Assembly: GCF_023715505.1 (NCBI RefSeq)
Contig: NZ_JAMBOH010000008.1
Coordinates: 124,001 to 188,000 of the forward strand
Reading direction: 5' to 3'
Length of the DNA stretch: 64,000 nucleotides
Origin: Neobacillus cucumis
Lineage (GTDB): Bacteria; Bacillota; Bacilli; Bacillales_B; DSM-18226
Part shown: piece by piece, positions 26,906 to 35,740 of the stretch
Layout: each line of letters begins with the position of its first letter
Position numbering within the stretch: the stretch's first letter is position 1
Made by a program: the position numbers and the translations under genes
The notes under the pieces: generated by a model
What the model was told of the DNA's origin: nothing
Seen by the model: the letters and a program-made list of their open reading frames with translations, nothing else
Databases searched by the model: none

Positions 26906-27328
26906 GCATGATTTTTGGAAAGCAAATATTCAATATATCTGGATCTTTCCAAGCAGATAACCTTGACCACTTCCTTGGAAGTTTAGGCCATACGGACAGC
27001 CGGGTCAACTGCCGATTGGCAACTTTGGTTGCCTTATTGATTGAGTTAAAAGCTCAAATTTTATAAGTTGGTTACTTTACAACCAGTGCACATGCACACA
27101 ACTTGTGAAACGGTCAATAAGAGTGGTAAAAGTGATTATTTGCTATATAGACTCTGATCCTAAAATGATATATTTTGAATATTAAAAAGCTTTCTGCCAG
27201 AGTGTCTGATGACTTGGTAGAGTATAGATATGACTTTATGTCATGGATATACTGTGACTTTTAATATTGAATATATCAAAGCAAGTGTTGTGCGCAATTA
27301 ATTCCTGCGTTTTGCACTTGCTTTTTTT
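26906..27328 (+). ncRNA. Candidate structured RNA, about 420 nt, family not recognised
   Basis: A promoter, dense base-pairing and a terminator enclose a gene-free region. Stems: TTGGAAAG/CTTTCCAA (26915, 26945); TTGACC/GGTCAA (26963, 27003) enclosing ACTTCC/GGAAGT (26969, 26977); GGCAAC/GTTGCC (27018, 27028); TTGAG/CTCAA (27041, 27053); a three-way junction AAGTTG/CAACTT (27065, 27099) holding GTT/AAC and GTGC/GCAC; CTGCCA/TGGTAG (27194, 27215); GTATA/TATAC with inner ATGAC/GTCAT (27222-27252). The loop of the first stem (ATATTCAATAT, 26926) is complementary to 27264-27274, giving a possible long-range pseudoknot. It could be a leader controlling the polyamine genes or a free RNA. It matches none of the riboswitches, 6S, tmRNA, SRP or RNase P RNAs I know. 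Confidence 0.6.
27278..27328 (+). terminator. Intrinsic terminator ending the structured RNA candidate
   Basis: AAAGCAAGTG, a loop containing a short GCGCA/TGCG stem, then CACTTGC and seven Ts. It ends 57 bp before the dehydrogenase start, a position suited to conditional termination. Confidence 0.85.
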
Positions 27329-27384
27329 GTTGTTACGGAATTTAGTTGTGCCTTTAAAAATTTATTAGGTTAGGAGAAATGAAA

Positions 27385-28623
27385 ATGGGAAAAGCACTAA
27401 TTATCGGGGCTGGCGGCGTAGCGTCTGTTGCAGTCCATAAATGTGTTCAAAACAGTGATGTATTTGAAGAAATTTGTATCGCGAGCCGTACTAAATCAAA
27501 GTGTGACGAATTAAAAGCGAAACTTGAAGGCGGCAAAACAAAAATTACAACTGCACAGGTTAATGCAGATAATGTAGATGAGTTAATTGCATTAATTAAT
27601 GAAGTCAAACCAGATATCGTCATGAACTTAGCATTACCATACCAAGATTTAACCATCATGGATGCTTGTCTTGCTACAAAGACACACTATATGGATACAG
27701 CAAACTATGAGCCAGAAGATACGGCAAAATTTGAATACAAATGGCAATGGGAATACCGTGAGCGTTTTGAAAAAGCCGGCATCACCGCCCTTTTAGGCAG
27801 CGGCTTTGACCCAGGTGTGACAGGCGTATTCTCCGCTTATGCATTAAAACATTATTTTGATGAAATTGAATATATCGACATTCTTGATTGTAACGGCGGC
27901 GATCATGGCTATCCTTTCGCAACAAACTTCAACCCTGAAATCAATATTCGTGAAGTTTCTGCTAACGGACGTTACTGGGAAAATGGCGAGTGGATTGAAA
28001 CTGAGCCAATGGAAATCAAGCGCGTTTATGACTTCGCTGAAGTTGGCGAAAAAGATATGTATTTGCTTTACCACGAAGAGCTTGAATCTCTTGCGGAAAA
28101 CATCCCAGGACTTAAGCGTATCCGTTTCTTCATGACATTTGGCCAAAGCTACCTTACACATCTAAAAGCACTTGAAAATGTAGGTATGACTTCTATTGAG
28201 CCAATTGAATTTGAAGGTAAACAAATTATTCCTCTACAGTTCTTAAAGGCTGTATTACCAGATCCAGCTTCCCTTGGACCTCGTACAGTTGGTAAAACAA
28301 ATATCGGCTGTATCTTTAAAGGGAAAAAGGATGGAAAAGACAAAACGTATTATGTTTACAATGTTTGTGACCACCAAGAGTGCTATAAAGAAGTGGGCTC
28401 TCAAGCCATTTCATATACTACAGGTGTTCCTGCGATGATCGGTGCAGCAATGATCCTAACTGGTAAATGGAACAAAGCCGGCGTATATAATATTGAACAA
28501 TTTGATCCAGATCCATTCATGGAAGAGTTAAACAAGTGGGGACTTCCATGGGTAGAGGACTTTAATCCAGTTTTAGTTGATGATGAGCCTGCAGTGGAAA
28601 AAGCAACGGAGCTAGTTAAATAA
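27385..28623 (+). CDS. Carboxynorspermidine/carboxyspermidine dehydrogenase (saccharopine dehydrogenase family)
   Basis: A 412-residue NAD(P)H-dependent enzyme. The Rossmann motif KALIIGAGGVASVAVHKC starts at residue 3. MNLALPYQDLTIMDACLATK, GSGFDPGVTGVFSAYALKHY and DCNGGDHGYPFATNFNPEIN match the carboxynorspermidine synthase branch. It condenses putrescine or diaminopropane with aspartate semialdehyde in the aminopropyltransferase-independent route to spermidine. The ATG at 27385 is preferred because AGGAG lies eight bases upstream; the ATG at 27379 is too close. It lies one base from nspC. Confidence 0.86.
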   Translation: MGKALIIGAGGVASVAVHKCVQNSDVFEEICIASRTKSKCDELKAKLEGGKTKITTAQVNADNVDELIALINEVKPDIVMNLALPYQDLTIMDACLATKTHYMDTANYEPEDTAKFEYKWQWEYRERFEKAGITALLGSGFDPGVTGVFSAYALKHYFDEIEYIDILDCNGGDHGYPFATNFNPEINIREVSANGRYWENGEWIETEPMEIKRVYDFAEVGEKDMYLLYHEELESLAENIPGLKRIRFFMTFGQSYLTHLKALENVGMTSIEPIEFEGKQIIPLQFLKAVLPDPASLGPRTVGKTNIGCIFKGKKDGKDKTYYVYNVCDHQECYKEVGSQAISYTTGVPAMIGAAMILTGKWNKAGVYNIEQFDPDPFMEELNKWGLPWVEDFNPVLVDDEPAVEKATELVK

Positions 28624-28624
28624 G

Positions 28625-29752
28625 ATGCGGTTTGAAGAATTACCAACACCGTGCTATGTCATCGATGAAGGTCTCGTCGAACGAAATCTAAAAATCCTAA
28701 ACGGTGTTATGCAGCGTACAGGAGCAAAGATTGTTTTGGCACAAAAGGCATTTTCTATGACAACAATGTATCCCCTCATTGGAAAATATTTAAGTGGCAC
28801 CACAGCAAGTGGTTTATTTGAAGCACGTTTAGGCTACGAAGAAATGGGCAAAGAAAATCATGTCTTTGCCCCTGCCTACCGTGATGATGAAATAGATGAA
28901 ATTATTTCGATTTGTGATCACATTATCTTTAATTCGTTCTCACAGTTGGGAAAGTTTAAAAATAAAGCGCTAGAAGCCGGTAAAAAAGTGGGCTTGCGTA
29001 TTAATCCTGAATGCTCTACCCAAATCGGACATGCAATCTATGATCCATGTTCACCAGGGTCTAGATTTGGTGTAATTACGGAGCATTTTCGTCCTGAATT
29101 GCTCGACGGTGTTTCAGGGCTGCATTTCCACACCCTTTGCCAGCAAAACTCTGACGACTTAGAAACTACTTTAAATGCAGTAGAAGAAAAGTTCGGGGAA
29201 TGGCTTCCGCAGATGGAATGGATTAATTTTGGCGGCGGACATCATATTACTAGAGAAGATTATGACATTCCAAGATTAGAAGCTTGTATTAAGAGAATGC
29301 AGGAGAAATACGGTTTAGAAGTTTATCTGGAGCCGGGCGAAGCGGTTGCTCTTAACGCAGGTTATCTAATTACCACTGTGCTTGATACACATCAAAACCA
29401 AATGGATCTTGCCATTCTTGACACATCTGCCTCCTGCCATATGCCGGACGTTTTAGAAATGCCATATCGCCCTCCTCTTTTTGGATCAGGAGAAGCAGGT
29501 GAAAAGCCATATACGTATCGACTTGGCGGACAAACATGCCTGACAGGCGATATCATTGGTGATTATTCCTTTAACGAGCCTTTAAAGAGCGGTGACCGGT
29601 TAGTTTTTGGTGATATGGCCATCTATACAATGGTTAAAAACACGACATTTAACGGCATGCCATTACCAGCTATAGCTGTTAAAAAAGCAGATGGCGACTG
29701 TGAAGTTGTACGCGAATTTGGCTATCAAGACTTTAAAATGAGATTAGCATAA
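28625..29752 (+). CDS. nspC: Carboxynorspermidine decarboxylase
   Basis: A 375-residue PLP enzyme of the alanine racemase/ornithine decarboxylase fold. The PLP lysine is in LAQKAFSM (about residue 41); the phosphate-binding glycines are in NFGGGHHIT and the active-site Cys/Asp in LDTSASCHMPDVLEMPY. LEPGEAVALNAGY is typical of NspC. It decarboxylates carboxy(nor)spermidine to (nor)spermidine. Only one base separates it from the dehydrogenase stop and no good ribosome site is present, so translation is probably coupled. A strong hairpin follows. Confidence 0.88.
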   Translation: MRFEELPTPCYVIDEGLVERNLKILNGVMQRTGAKIVLAQKAFSMTTMYPLIGKYLSGTTASGLFEARLGYEEMGKENHVFAPAYRDDEIDEIISICDHIIFNSFSQLGKFKNKALEAGKKVGLRINPECSTQIGHAIYDPCSPGSRFGVITEHFRPELLDGVSGLHFHTLCQQNSDDLETTLNAVEEKFGEWLPQMEWINFGGGHHITREDYDIPRLEACIKRMQEKYGLEVYLEPGEAVALNAGYLITTVLDTHQNQMDLAILDTSASCHMPDVLEMPYRPPLFGSGEAGEKPYTYRLGGQTCLTGDIIGDYSFNEPLKSGDRLVFGDMAIYTMVKNTTFNGMPLPAIAVKKADGDCEVVREFGYQDFKMRLA

Positions 29753-29764
29753 TAGATTGTATAC

Positions 29765-29822
29765 GCAGAGGGACGGTTCCCTTGCTTCATTAGAAGCAAG
29801 AGAACCGTCCCTCTGCTTTTTT
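29765..29822. terminator. GGGACGGTTC-type hairpin, copy 1
   Basis: GCAGAGGGACGGTTC pairs with GAACCGTCCCTCTGC, with an inner CTTGCTTC/GAAGCAAG stem, then six Ts. It ends nspC and overlaps the 3' end of the convergent AraC gene. The same GGGACGGTTC core occurs at 33464-33514. Confidence 0.85.
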
Positions 29823-31007
29823 CTTATATTGTGAAGGAGTTTGTCCAGTGAATTTCTTAAACACCCTCGTAAAATAATTCAAATCATTGTATCCGACGAT
29901 TAAAGCGATATCTGTGACCGCAGCGGTTCCGGTTTGAAGATGGAGCATAGCTTCCTCGACTCTTTTTTGATTTACATAGTCAATGATGCTTTTGCCCGTA
30001 TCCTGTTTAAACTTGCGAGATAAGTGAGAAGGATGGACATGAATGCTTGCTGCAATTTCTTTTAGGGTTAATGTTTTTTCAAGATTTGAATGGATATAAT
30101 CGACTGCCTTTCTAACAATGATGCTGAAGTCCCTGGTTGAGTGTTTCTGAACGAGACCGCAATATTCATTTATCATATCGGACGCTAATATTTTTAAGTA
30201 GGGAAGATTTGGGGCTCTTTCAATAAGAATTGCAAATTTTTCCGACACATGGTGGATAATGATGGGCTGAAGGCCGCCCTTTTCAGCCGAAATCCTGCAT
30301 AAGGTATTTAAGACAAAAAGTAGATTTTTTGCCGAACGGAAGGGGCTCTCGGGAATACGGTCAAAAAAGTCCAGAATCCCCTTAACCTCCTTTGATAGCC
30401 TGCCAATTTCCTCCATATCACCTTTTTCTATTGCCCTCATTAATTTCTTTTCCGCTTTATATCGCTCCTCAATCAAATTTTTATCTTCTTCGTAAAGGAC
30501 TTTTTCAACTTTTTCCGCTGACTTACGAACTTCGGTGCTCACTAATTTACCATCTATATAGGAATGATGACACATATTAACCAGCAAATCCCCCAGATAG
30601 GTAGACTTGTTACTGCCAATAATCGAAAGTGATTGATAATAATCTTGAAGCTGTTTCCGTTCACTAACTGGAAACTTATTTTTTGAGATAAGGTCACTAA
30701 TCATCTCATTGGAAGGAATACTAGATAAAAATGGGCCCAAAACAACAAATCCCTTATATTGATTATTACTCCAAATCCCTGCTGCTAAGTATTCAAGCCC
30801 AATGCTATTTATGTAATAAAAATACTGATCGTTCTCTGCCATCATTAATTTTTCATTCATTGTTGGATCATCATTGGCGAAGGGTTGAAGGAGCAGGGGT
30901 GTTTGAATTTGTGATCTTTGAAATATGATATTCCCTTCGCGGTCCACAATCTTTACATCCAAATAAGTAATCGAATGCAGCAGCTTTCCTTTTTTAATGA
31001 TTTCCAC
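29790..31007 (-). CDS. AraC family transcriptional regulator
   Basis: A 405-residue regulator. The last 100 residues are an AraC DNA-binding domain with two helix-turn-helices (LTLKEIAASIHVHPSHLSRK and VTDIALIVGYNDLNYFTRVF followed by TGQTPSQYKKK). The first 150 residues look like a sensor domain similar to PocR/GAF-like input modules (YFYYINSIGLEYLAAGIW), joined by a charged helical linker. The start is GTG with GGAG upstream. It is divergent from the GH2 gene 154 bp away, which it probably activates in response to a glycoside. Its last codons lie in the hairpin at 29765-29822. Confidence 0.8.
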   Translation of the reverse strand: MEIIKKGKLLHSITYLDVKIVDREGNIIFQRSQIQTPLLLQPFANDDPTMNEKLMMAENDQYFYYINSIGLEYLAAGIWSNNQYKGFVVLGPFLSSIPSNEMISDLISKNKFPVSERKQLQDYYQSLSIIGSNKSTYLGDLLVNMCHHSYIDGKLVSTEVRKSAEKVEKVLYEEDKNLIEERYKAEKKLMRAIEKGDMEEIGRLSKEVKGILDFFDRIPESPFRSAKNLLFVLNTLCRISAEKGGLQPIIIHHVSEKFAILIERAPNLPYLKILASDMINEYCGLVQKHSTRDFSIIVRKAVDYIHSNLEKTLTLKEIAASIHVHPSHLSRKFKQDTGKSIIDYVNQKRVEEAMLHLQTGTAAVTDIALIVGYNDLNYFTRVFKKFTGQTPSQYKKKAEGRFSCF

Positions 31008-31120
31008 CTTAAATTCATCTCCACTAGTCTATTTCCCCTATTAAAACCGTTCAGAAGAAAATATGCAATATTTATGCTAATAAAGTCAAATTTGTATGAT
31101 TATCTATTCAAAACCTATAC

Positions 31121-31126
31121 TATAAT
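31121..31126 (+). promoter_or_regulatory. -10 element of GH2 gene
   Basis: TATAAT lies 36 bp upstream of the GH2 ATG. No good -35 is visible 17 bp upstream (GATTAT), as expected for a promoter needing an activator such as the divergent AraC protein. Confidence 0.45.
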
Positions 31127-31161
31127 GAATTGGATTTAAAAGATATTTAGGAGGAAGTCAA

Positions 31162-33462
31162 ATGAGAAAAGTCTTAAATATTAATTCTAATTGGAAATTT
31201 ATTAGGCAAGATGAAGAGAATGCACAAGCAGTAAACTTTAATACAGAAAATTGGCAGGAGGTTCAGGTCCCTCACACCTGGAATGCAATTGATGGTGCCA
31301 ATGGATTTGATTATTATAAAGGTGCCTGCTGGTATCGAAGAGAATTTGTATTAGATGCGTTAGAACAAGGAAATAGAGTATATATTGAGTTTAATGGCTC
31401 TAATAGTATTACGGATGTGTATGTGAATGGTCACCATCTTGGACAGCACCGTGGCGGTTACTCGATTTTCCGTTTTGACATTACAGATGTAGTCGATTTT
31501 GGTAAAAAGAATATACTCTCAGTCAAAGTTGATAATACCGTTGTCGATGATGTGTATCCACAGATGGCCGATTTCACTTTCTACGGCGGAATTTATCGTG
31601 ATGTAAATCTTGTTTTTGCAAATTCGATTCACTTTGATTTACTGGATTATGGTTCCAAAGGTGTCTATGTTATTCAAGAAAACGTTTCAAACGAGCGTGC
31701 AGTCTTAACGGTCAAATCTAAGGCAGTAAATGACCTGGATATAGAAAAGAAAGTAAGAGTCTGGGCAGATATCTTAGATGCTAATGGTAAAAATGTAGCT
31801 TACGGGGCAAAGGATGTTTTTCTAGCAGCAGGAGAGACAACAGAAGTGGAGATTCCTGTTACGATTGAAAATCCTACATTATGGAACGGAAAAAAGAACC
31901 CATACCTTTATGAAACGAAGATCTCACTGGTCAGCTTTAACGATACCCTCGATGAAATAACTATCCCATTTGGAGTGAGATACTTCCACGTTGACCCGGA
32001 AAATGGTTTCTTTTTAAATGGAGAACCGCTTCGATTGAATGGTGTATCTAGACACCAAGACCGCAAAGACATGGGCTGGGCAATTACGAAAAAAGAACAC
32101 CTAGAAGATATGGAGCTAATCAAAGAAGTCGGCGCCACATCGATCCGCTTAGCCCACTATCAGCATGACCAGTTCTTCTATGAGCTTTGCGATCAGGAAG
32201 GAATGGTCATTTGGGCCGAAATTCCATTTATCTCCGTTATGTCAAAACATGAGTTAGAAGGAATCAATGCCAAGCAGCAAATGACAGAATTAATTCGTCA
32301 AAATTTCAATCATCCATCAATTATGTTCTGGGGTATCCAAAATGAAATTCAAATCAGCGGTGAACGTCCAGAGCTTAGAAGACTTGTAAATGAATTAAAT
32401 GAGCTCACGAAAAAAGAGGATCCAACCCGGTTAACGACCATGGCAAATGTCATGTTTGTACCTGATAAAGATGAATACAATTATGTGACGGATGTCGTCG
32501 GCTATAATAAATATTACGGCTGGTACCAAGGAAAAGCCGAAGATTTCGCTGATTGGCTGGACGGTTTCCATAAAACCAACCCGTTAGTGTCTCTAGGTAT
32601 CTCCGAATATGGCGCAGAAGGAATCCTGCAATATCATACCAATCATCCACAGGTAAAGGATTATTCAGAGGAATATCATGCTCTTTATCATGAAAAAGTA
32701 TGGGGAATTTTCTCAAAGCGTCCATACCTATGGTCAACGTATGTTTGGAATATGTTTGATTTTGGAGCCAATATCCGCGACGAAGGCGGCGTACAGGGCA
32801 GAAATAACAAAGGGTTGATCACATACGACCGCAGAATTAAAAAAGACGCCTTCTACATGTATAAAGCAAACTGGTCTGATGAGAAATTTGTTCACATCAC
32901 GAGCAAGCGCTACATTGAACGGGCGGATGACCAAATCACCATCAAAGTTTACTCTAACTGTGATGAACTAACTCTTTATGCAAATGGCAAAGGGATTGAA
33001 ACGAAAACAAGTGACAATCGTGTGTTTGTTTTTGAAAACGTGGAGTTAGAAGAAGGAATCACTGAAATCAAGGTCACTTCCAACCAAGATGGCATCCTTC
33101 TAGAGGATACAGCTCGATTCATAAAAGTAGCAGAGCCAAATCCAAGCTATGAAGCTCCGGAAGAGGATAAAGGCGGAGTAGTCGGAAACTGGTTCCAAAT
33201 GCCAGACATTGAAGATGTCGAAGTAGAAGAGATCGAAATCACCGATGACGTCTATTCTACACGTGATACATTTAAGGCATTAATGGAGAATGAAGAAACA
33301 AAGGCGATCCTAGAAAAATACTTAGGCAACTTTACTGAACATCCAATGTACGGAATGGCAGCAGGGATGCAAATCGACTTCATCGCCTCCATGGCCCCAG
33401 AACAATTTACCGAAAAAATGATGTACACCTTAAACAAAGAGTTAACAAAAGTTCAAAAATAA
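31162..33462 (+). CDS. Glycoside hydrolase family 2 protein (beta-galactosidase/glucuronidase-like)
   Basis: A 766-residue enzyme with the GH2 order: sugar-binding domain (about 1-165, with VPHTWNAIDGANGFDYYKG), immunoglobulin-like domain (about 170-275) and TIM barrel (about 280-580). The acid/base Glu is E395 in MFWGIQNEI; the nucleophile is E482 in GISEYGAEG. No signal peptide, so it acts in the cytosol on an imported glycoside. The last 100 residues, after an acidic linker, add a small domain (TFKALMENEETKAILEKYLG) not part of the classic fold. AGGAGG precedes the ATG. The divergent AraC gene is the probable regulator. Confidence 0.85.
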   Translation: MRKVLNINSNWKFIRQDEENAQAVNFNTENWQEVQVPHTWNAIDGANGFDYYKGACWYRREFVLDALEQGNRVYIEFNGSNSITDVYVNGHHLGQHRGGYSIFRFDITDVVDFGKKNILSVKVDNTVVDDVYPQMADFTFYGGIYRDVNLVFANSIHFDLLDYGSKGVYVIQENVSNERAVLTVKSKAVNDLDIEKKVRVWADILDANGKNVAYGAKDVFLAAGETTEVEIPVTIENPTLWNGKKNPYLYETKISLVSFNDTLDEITIPFGVRYFHVDPENGFFLNGEPLRLNGVSRHQDRKDMGWAITKKEHLEDMELIKEVGATSIRLAHYQHDQFFYELCDQEGMVIWAEIPFISVMSKHELEGINAKQQMTELIRQNFNHPSIMFWGIQNEIQISGERPELRRLVNELNELTKKEDPTRLTTMANVMFVPDKDEYNYVTDVVGYNKYYGWYQGKAEDFADWLDGFHKTNPLVSLGISEYGAEGILQYHTNHPQVKDYSEEYHALYHEKVWGIFSKRPYLWSTYVWNMFDFGANIRDEGGVQGRNNKGLITYDRRIKKDAFYMYKANWSDEKFVHITSKRYIERADDQITIKVYSNCDELTLYANGKGIETKTSDNRVFVFENVELEEGITEIKVTSNQDGILLEDTARFIKVAEPNPSYEAPEEDKGGVVGNWFQMPDIEDVEVEEIEITDDVYSTRDTFKALMENEETKAILEKYLGNFTEHPMYGMAAGMQIDFIASMAPEQFTEKMMYTLNKELTKVQK

Positions 33463-33463
33463 G

Positions 33464-33514
33464 CACAGGGACGGTTCTCATGCTTCGAAAGAAGCATGGG
33501 AACCGTCCCCTTGT
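33464..33514. terminator. GGGACGGTTC-type hairpin, copy 2
   Basis: GGGACGGTTC/GAACCGTCCC with an inner CATGCTTC/GAAGCATG stem and GAAA loop. It lies between the convergent GH2 and nitrate reductase genes. The sequence is nearly the same as copy 1 at 29765-29822. Confidence 0.8.
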
Positions 33515-33521
33515 TTTGCCA

Positions 33522-35672
33522 TCAATTTGTAAATACATCATTTACAGGGCTTACCTTTACGGCACTTAATTTAAATCCAGGCATCCGGCAGACAGGGTCT
33601 AATTCTCCACTGATAAGAACATTCACATTTTGTGAATCTGCCCAATGAAATGGAACAAAAACGGTATCTGGACGGATCGTCTCGGAGTATTTGCTTCTGA
33701 CAGTGATGCTTCCTCTTCGTGATTCAATTTTAACTAAGGTATGGTCTGCAATTTGATAATCCATCGCTGTTGCAGGGTGAATTTCCATATAGGATTCAAT
33801 ATTTCTAGCCGCCAACGCAGGACTTCTCCTGGTCTGTACTCCCGTTAAGTAATGTGACATGACTCTGCCAGTCGTCAGATACAAGGGAAACTCGCTGCCT
33901 ACTTCTTCCTTTGGAACCACAGGTTTATTGGGAACGACAACCATCTTGGCCTTGCCATCAGGGTGAGCGAAAGAGGTTTCGAACAGCCTTATAGTCCCTT
34001 TATGTTCAAGGTCAGGACATGGCCATAGAATACCGCCTTCCTTTCGCAGCCTCTCATAGGTAATTCCATAATAATCGGCTATTCCACCCCGGCTTGCCAA
34101 TCGCAATTCATTAAAAATTTCTTCTGCAGAGGAAAAAGAAAAGTACTTCTCCTTTCCGAGAGCACGAGCAATATCCACTATGATTTGCCAATCATGCTTC
34201 ACCTCACCCGGGCATGGGCAGCTCGCTTCTCTTAATGTTACCCTTCCCTCCACATTCGTCATGGTTCCTTCATCCTCTAAATAAGAAGAGGTTGGTAAAA
34301 TTAAATCTGCGAGTTTAGCTGTTTCCGAAACAAATAAATCCACCGCAACAAGGAATTTTAACTTTTTCAAGGCTTTCTTAACAAAATCAGCATTTGGATT
34401 GGAGACAACTGGATTGGAGCACATTAAAAATAGTCCAGTAATTTCTCCTTCATCAATCTTCTCCATTATTTCATAGGCGGAGACCCCTTTTCCTGGCAAA
34501 TCATCCGGTTCGACTCCCCATACCTTTGCCACATATGATCGATGCTCCTCGTTTTCAATCGATCGATACCCAGGAAGCTGGTCAGCTTTTTGGCCATGCT
34601 CTCTTGCCCCTTGGCCGTTTCCTTGCCCTGTAATGGCCCCAAAGCCACAATTCGGCTTTCCTAGCTTGCCAGTAGCAACAAGGAGGTTAAGAAGGTTACG
34701 GACAGCGGCTGAACCATCTGTTTGCTGCTCGACTCCTCTCGCAGTAAAAATCATGCCTGTTTCTTCTTTACCGAACTTGATTGCCGCTTTTTGAATCTCG
34801 TTTATGGAAACCCCAGTGATGGCTTCTATTTCCCTTAACTCTACTGAAGCTAAATATTCTTTAACCTCATGAAAACCATGAGCACGTTCCTGTATAAATG
34901 CCTCATTACTATAATTTTCTTCCACAATGACCTTTAACAGCCCATTTGCTAATGCTGCATCTGTCCCTGGCCTCAATTTTAAATGTAAGTCTGCAAGTTT
35001 CGTAGTAGCTGTTTCACGTGGATCAATGGCGATAATAAATGCACCATTTTCCTTTGCTTTTTCAAAATAGGGCATGATCGTCGGCTGACATTCCGCGATA
35101 TTGGTTCCCGCTAAAATAATACACCGGGTATTTGGAATTTCTGCCAGGCTGTTTGTGAATCCTCTATCCATTCCAAAGGTTTGGCTCGCTGCTGAGGCAG
35201 CTGCCGACATACATAACCGGCCATTATAATCGATATACTTTGTCTTTAACGCAACTCGCGCAAATTTACCAAGTAAATACGCTTCTTCGTTCGTAATCGA
35301 TGCACTCCCATACACGGCTAAGGCATTAAGTCCGTCTTCCTCTTGTATTCTAGTAAATTGAGCTTTTATCCGCTCCAATGCCTGTTCCCATGAGATCCGG
35401 ACAAATTCGCCATTTACCTTTAACATCGGATATTTTAATCGTTCCTTGTTAAAAGCATGCTGGTAGGCATTCATGCCTTTGACGCATAGACGCCCCTGGG
35501 TGGTTGGATTATCCTTGCCAACCGTTTTATATTGTTTTCTTGAAACAACAGCCTGTTCGATTAATTGCATCTTACACTGCATACTACAATAAGGACATTG
35601 GGTATTATATACCTTTTCCGTTTGCACTTCCTTTTGCTTTTTTCGGAAGTACTTTAGCATCAATTCCGTCAA
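33522..35672 (-). CDS. nasC: Assimilatory nitrate reductase catalytic subunit
   Basis: A 716-residue molybdopterin oxidoreductase. Cys26, Cys29, Cys33 and Cys63 (CPYCSMQC...GRLCVKG) bind the N-terminal 4Fe-4S cluster. LAGTNIAECQP, FTARGVEQQTDGSAAVRNLL and ITGQGNGQGAREHGQKADQL are bis-MGD-binding segments of the NasC/NarB branch. It reduces nitrate to nitrite in the cytosol. The start is taken as TTG (35672) close after GGTGAGG; an ATG four codons later is possible. It lies downstream of the FAD/iron-sulfur subunit and opposite a nitrate transporter, the arrangement of the B. subtilis nasA/nasBC locus. Confidence 0.88.
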   Translation of the reverse strand: MTELMLKYFRKKQKEVQTEKVYNTQCPYCSMQCKMQLIEQAVVSRKQYKTVGKDNPTTQGRLCVKGMNAYQHAFNKERLKYPMLKVNGEFVRISWEQALERIKAQFTRIQEEDGLNALAVYGSASITNEEAYLLGKFARVALKTKYIDYNGRLCMSAAASAASQTFGMDRGFTNSLAEIPNTRCIILAGTNIAECQPTIMPYFEKAKENGAFIIAIDPRETATTKLADLHLKLRPGTDAALANGLLKVIVEENYSNEAFIQERAHGFHEVKEYLASVELREIEAITGVSINEIQKAAIKFGKEETGMIFTARGVEQQTDGSAAVRNLLNLLVATGKLGKPNCGFGAITGQGNGQGAREHGQKADQLPGYRSIENEEHRSYVAKVWGVEPDDLPGKGVSAYEIMEKIDEGEITGLFLMCSNPVVSNPNADFVKKALKKLKFLVAVDLFVSETAKLADLILPTSSYLEDEGTMTNVEGRVTLREASCPCPGEVKHDWQIIVDIARALGKEKYFSFSSAEEIFNELRLASRGGIADYYGITYERLRKEGGILWPCPDLEHKGTIRLFETSFAHPDGKAKMVVVPNKPVVPKEEVGSEFPLYLTTGRVMSHYLTGVQTRRSPALAARNIESYMEIHPATAMDYQIADHTLVKIESRRGSITVRSKYSETIRPDTVFVPFHWADSQNVNVLISGELDPVCRMPGFKLSAVKVSPVNDVFTN

Positions 35673-35740
35673 GATTCCTCACCTTCGTCCTGTAACTTTT
35701 ATTATTCGCCTTTATCCTCACCGAAGTAATTCATTAACTT

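Noticed and set aside
26906..27328. RNase P RNA, tmRNA, 6S RNA, SRP RNA, T-box or S-box riboswitch
   Set aside because: The conserved motifs of these RNAs as I know them are absent; left as an unassigned structured RNA.
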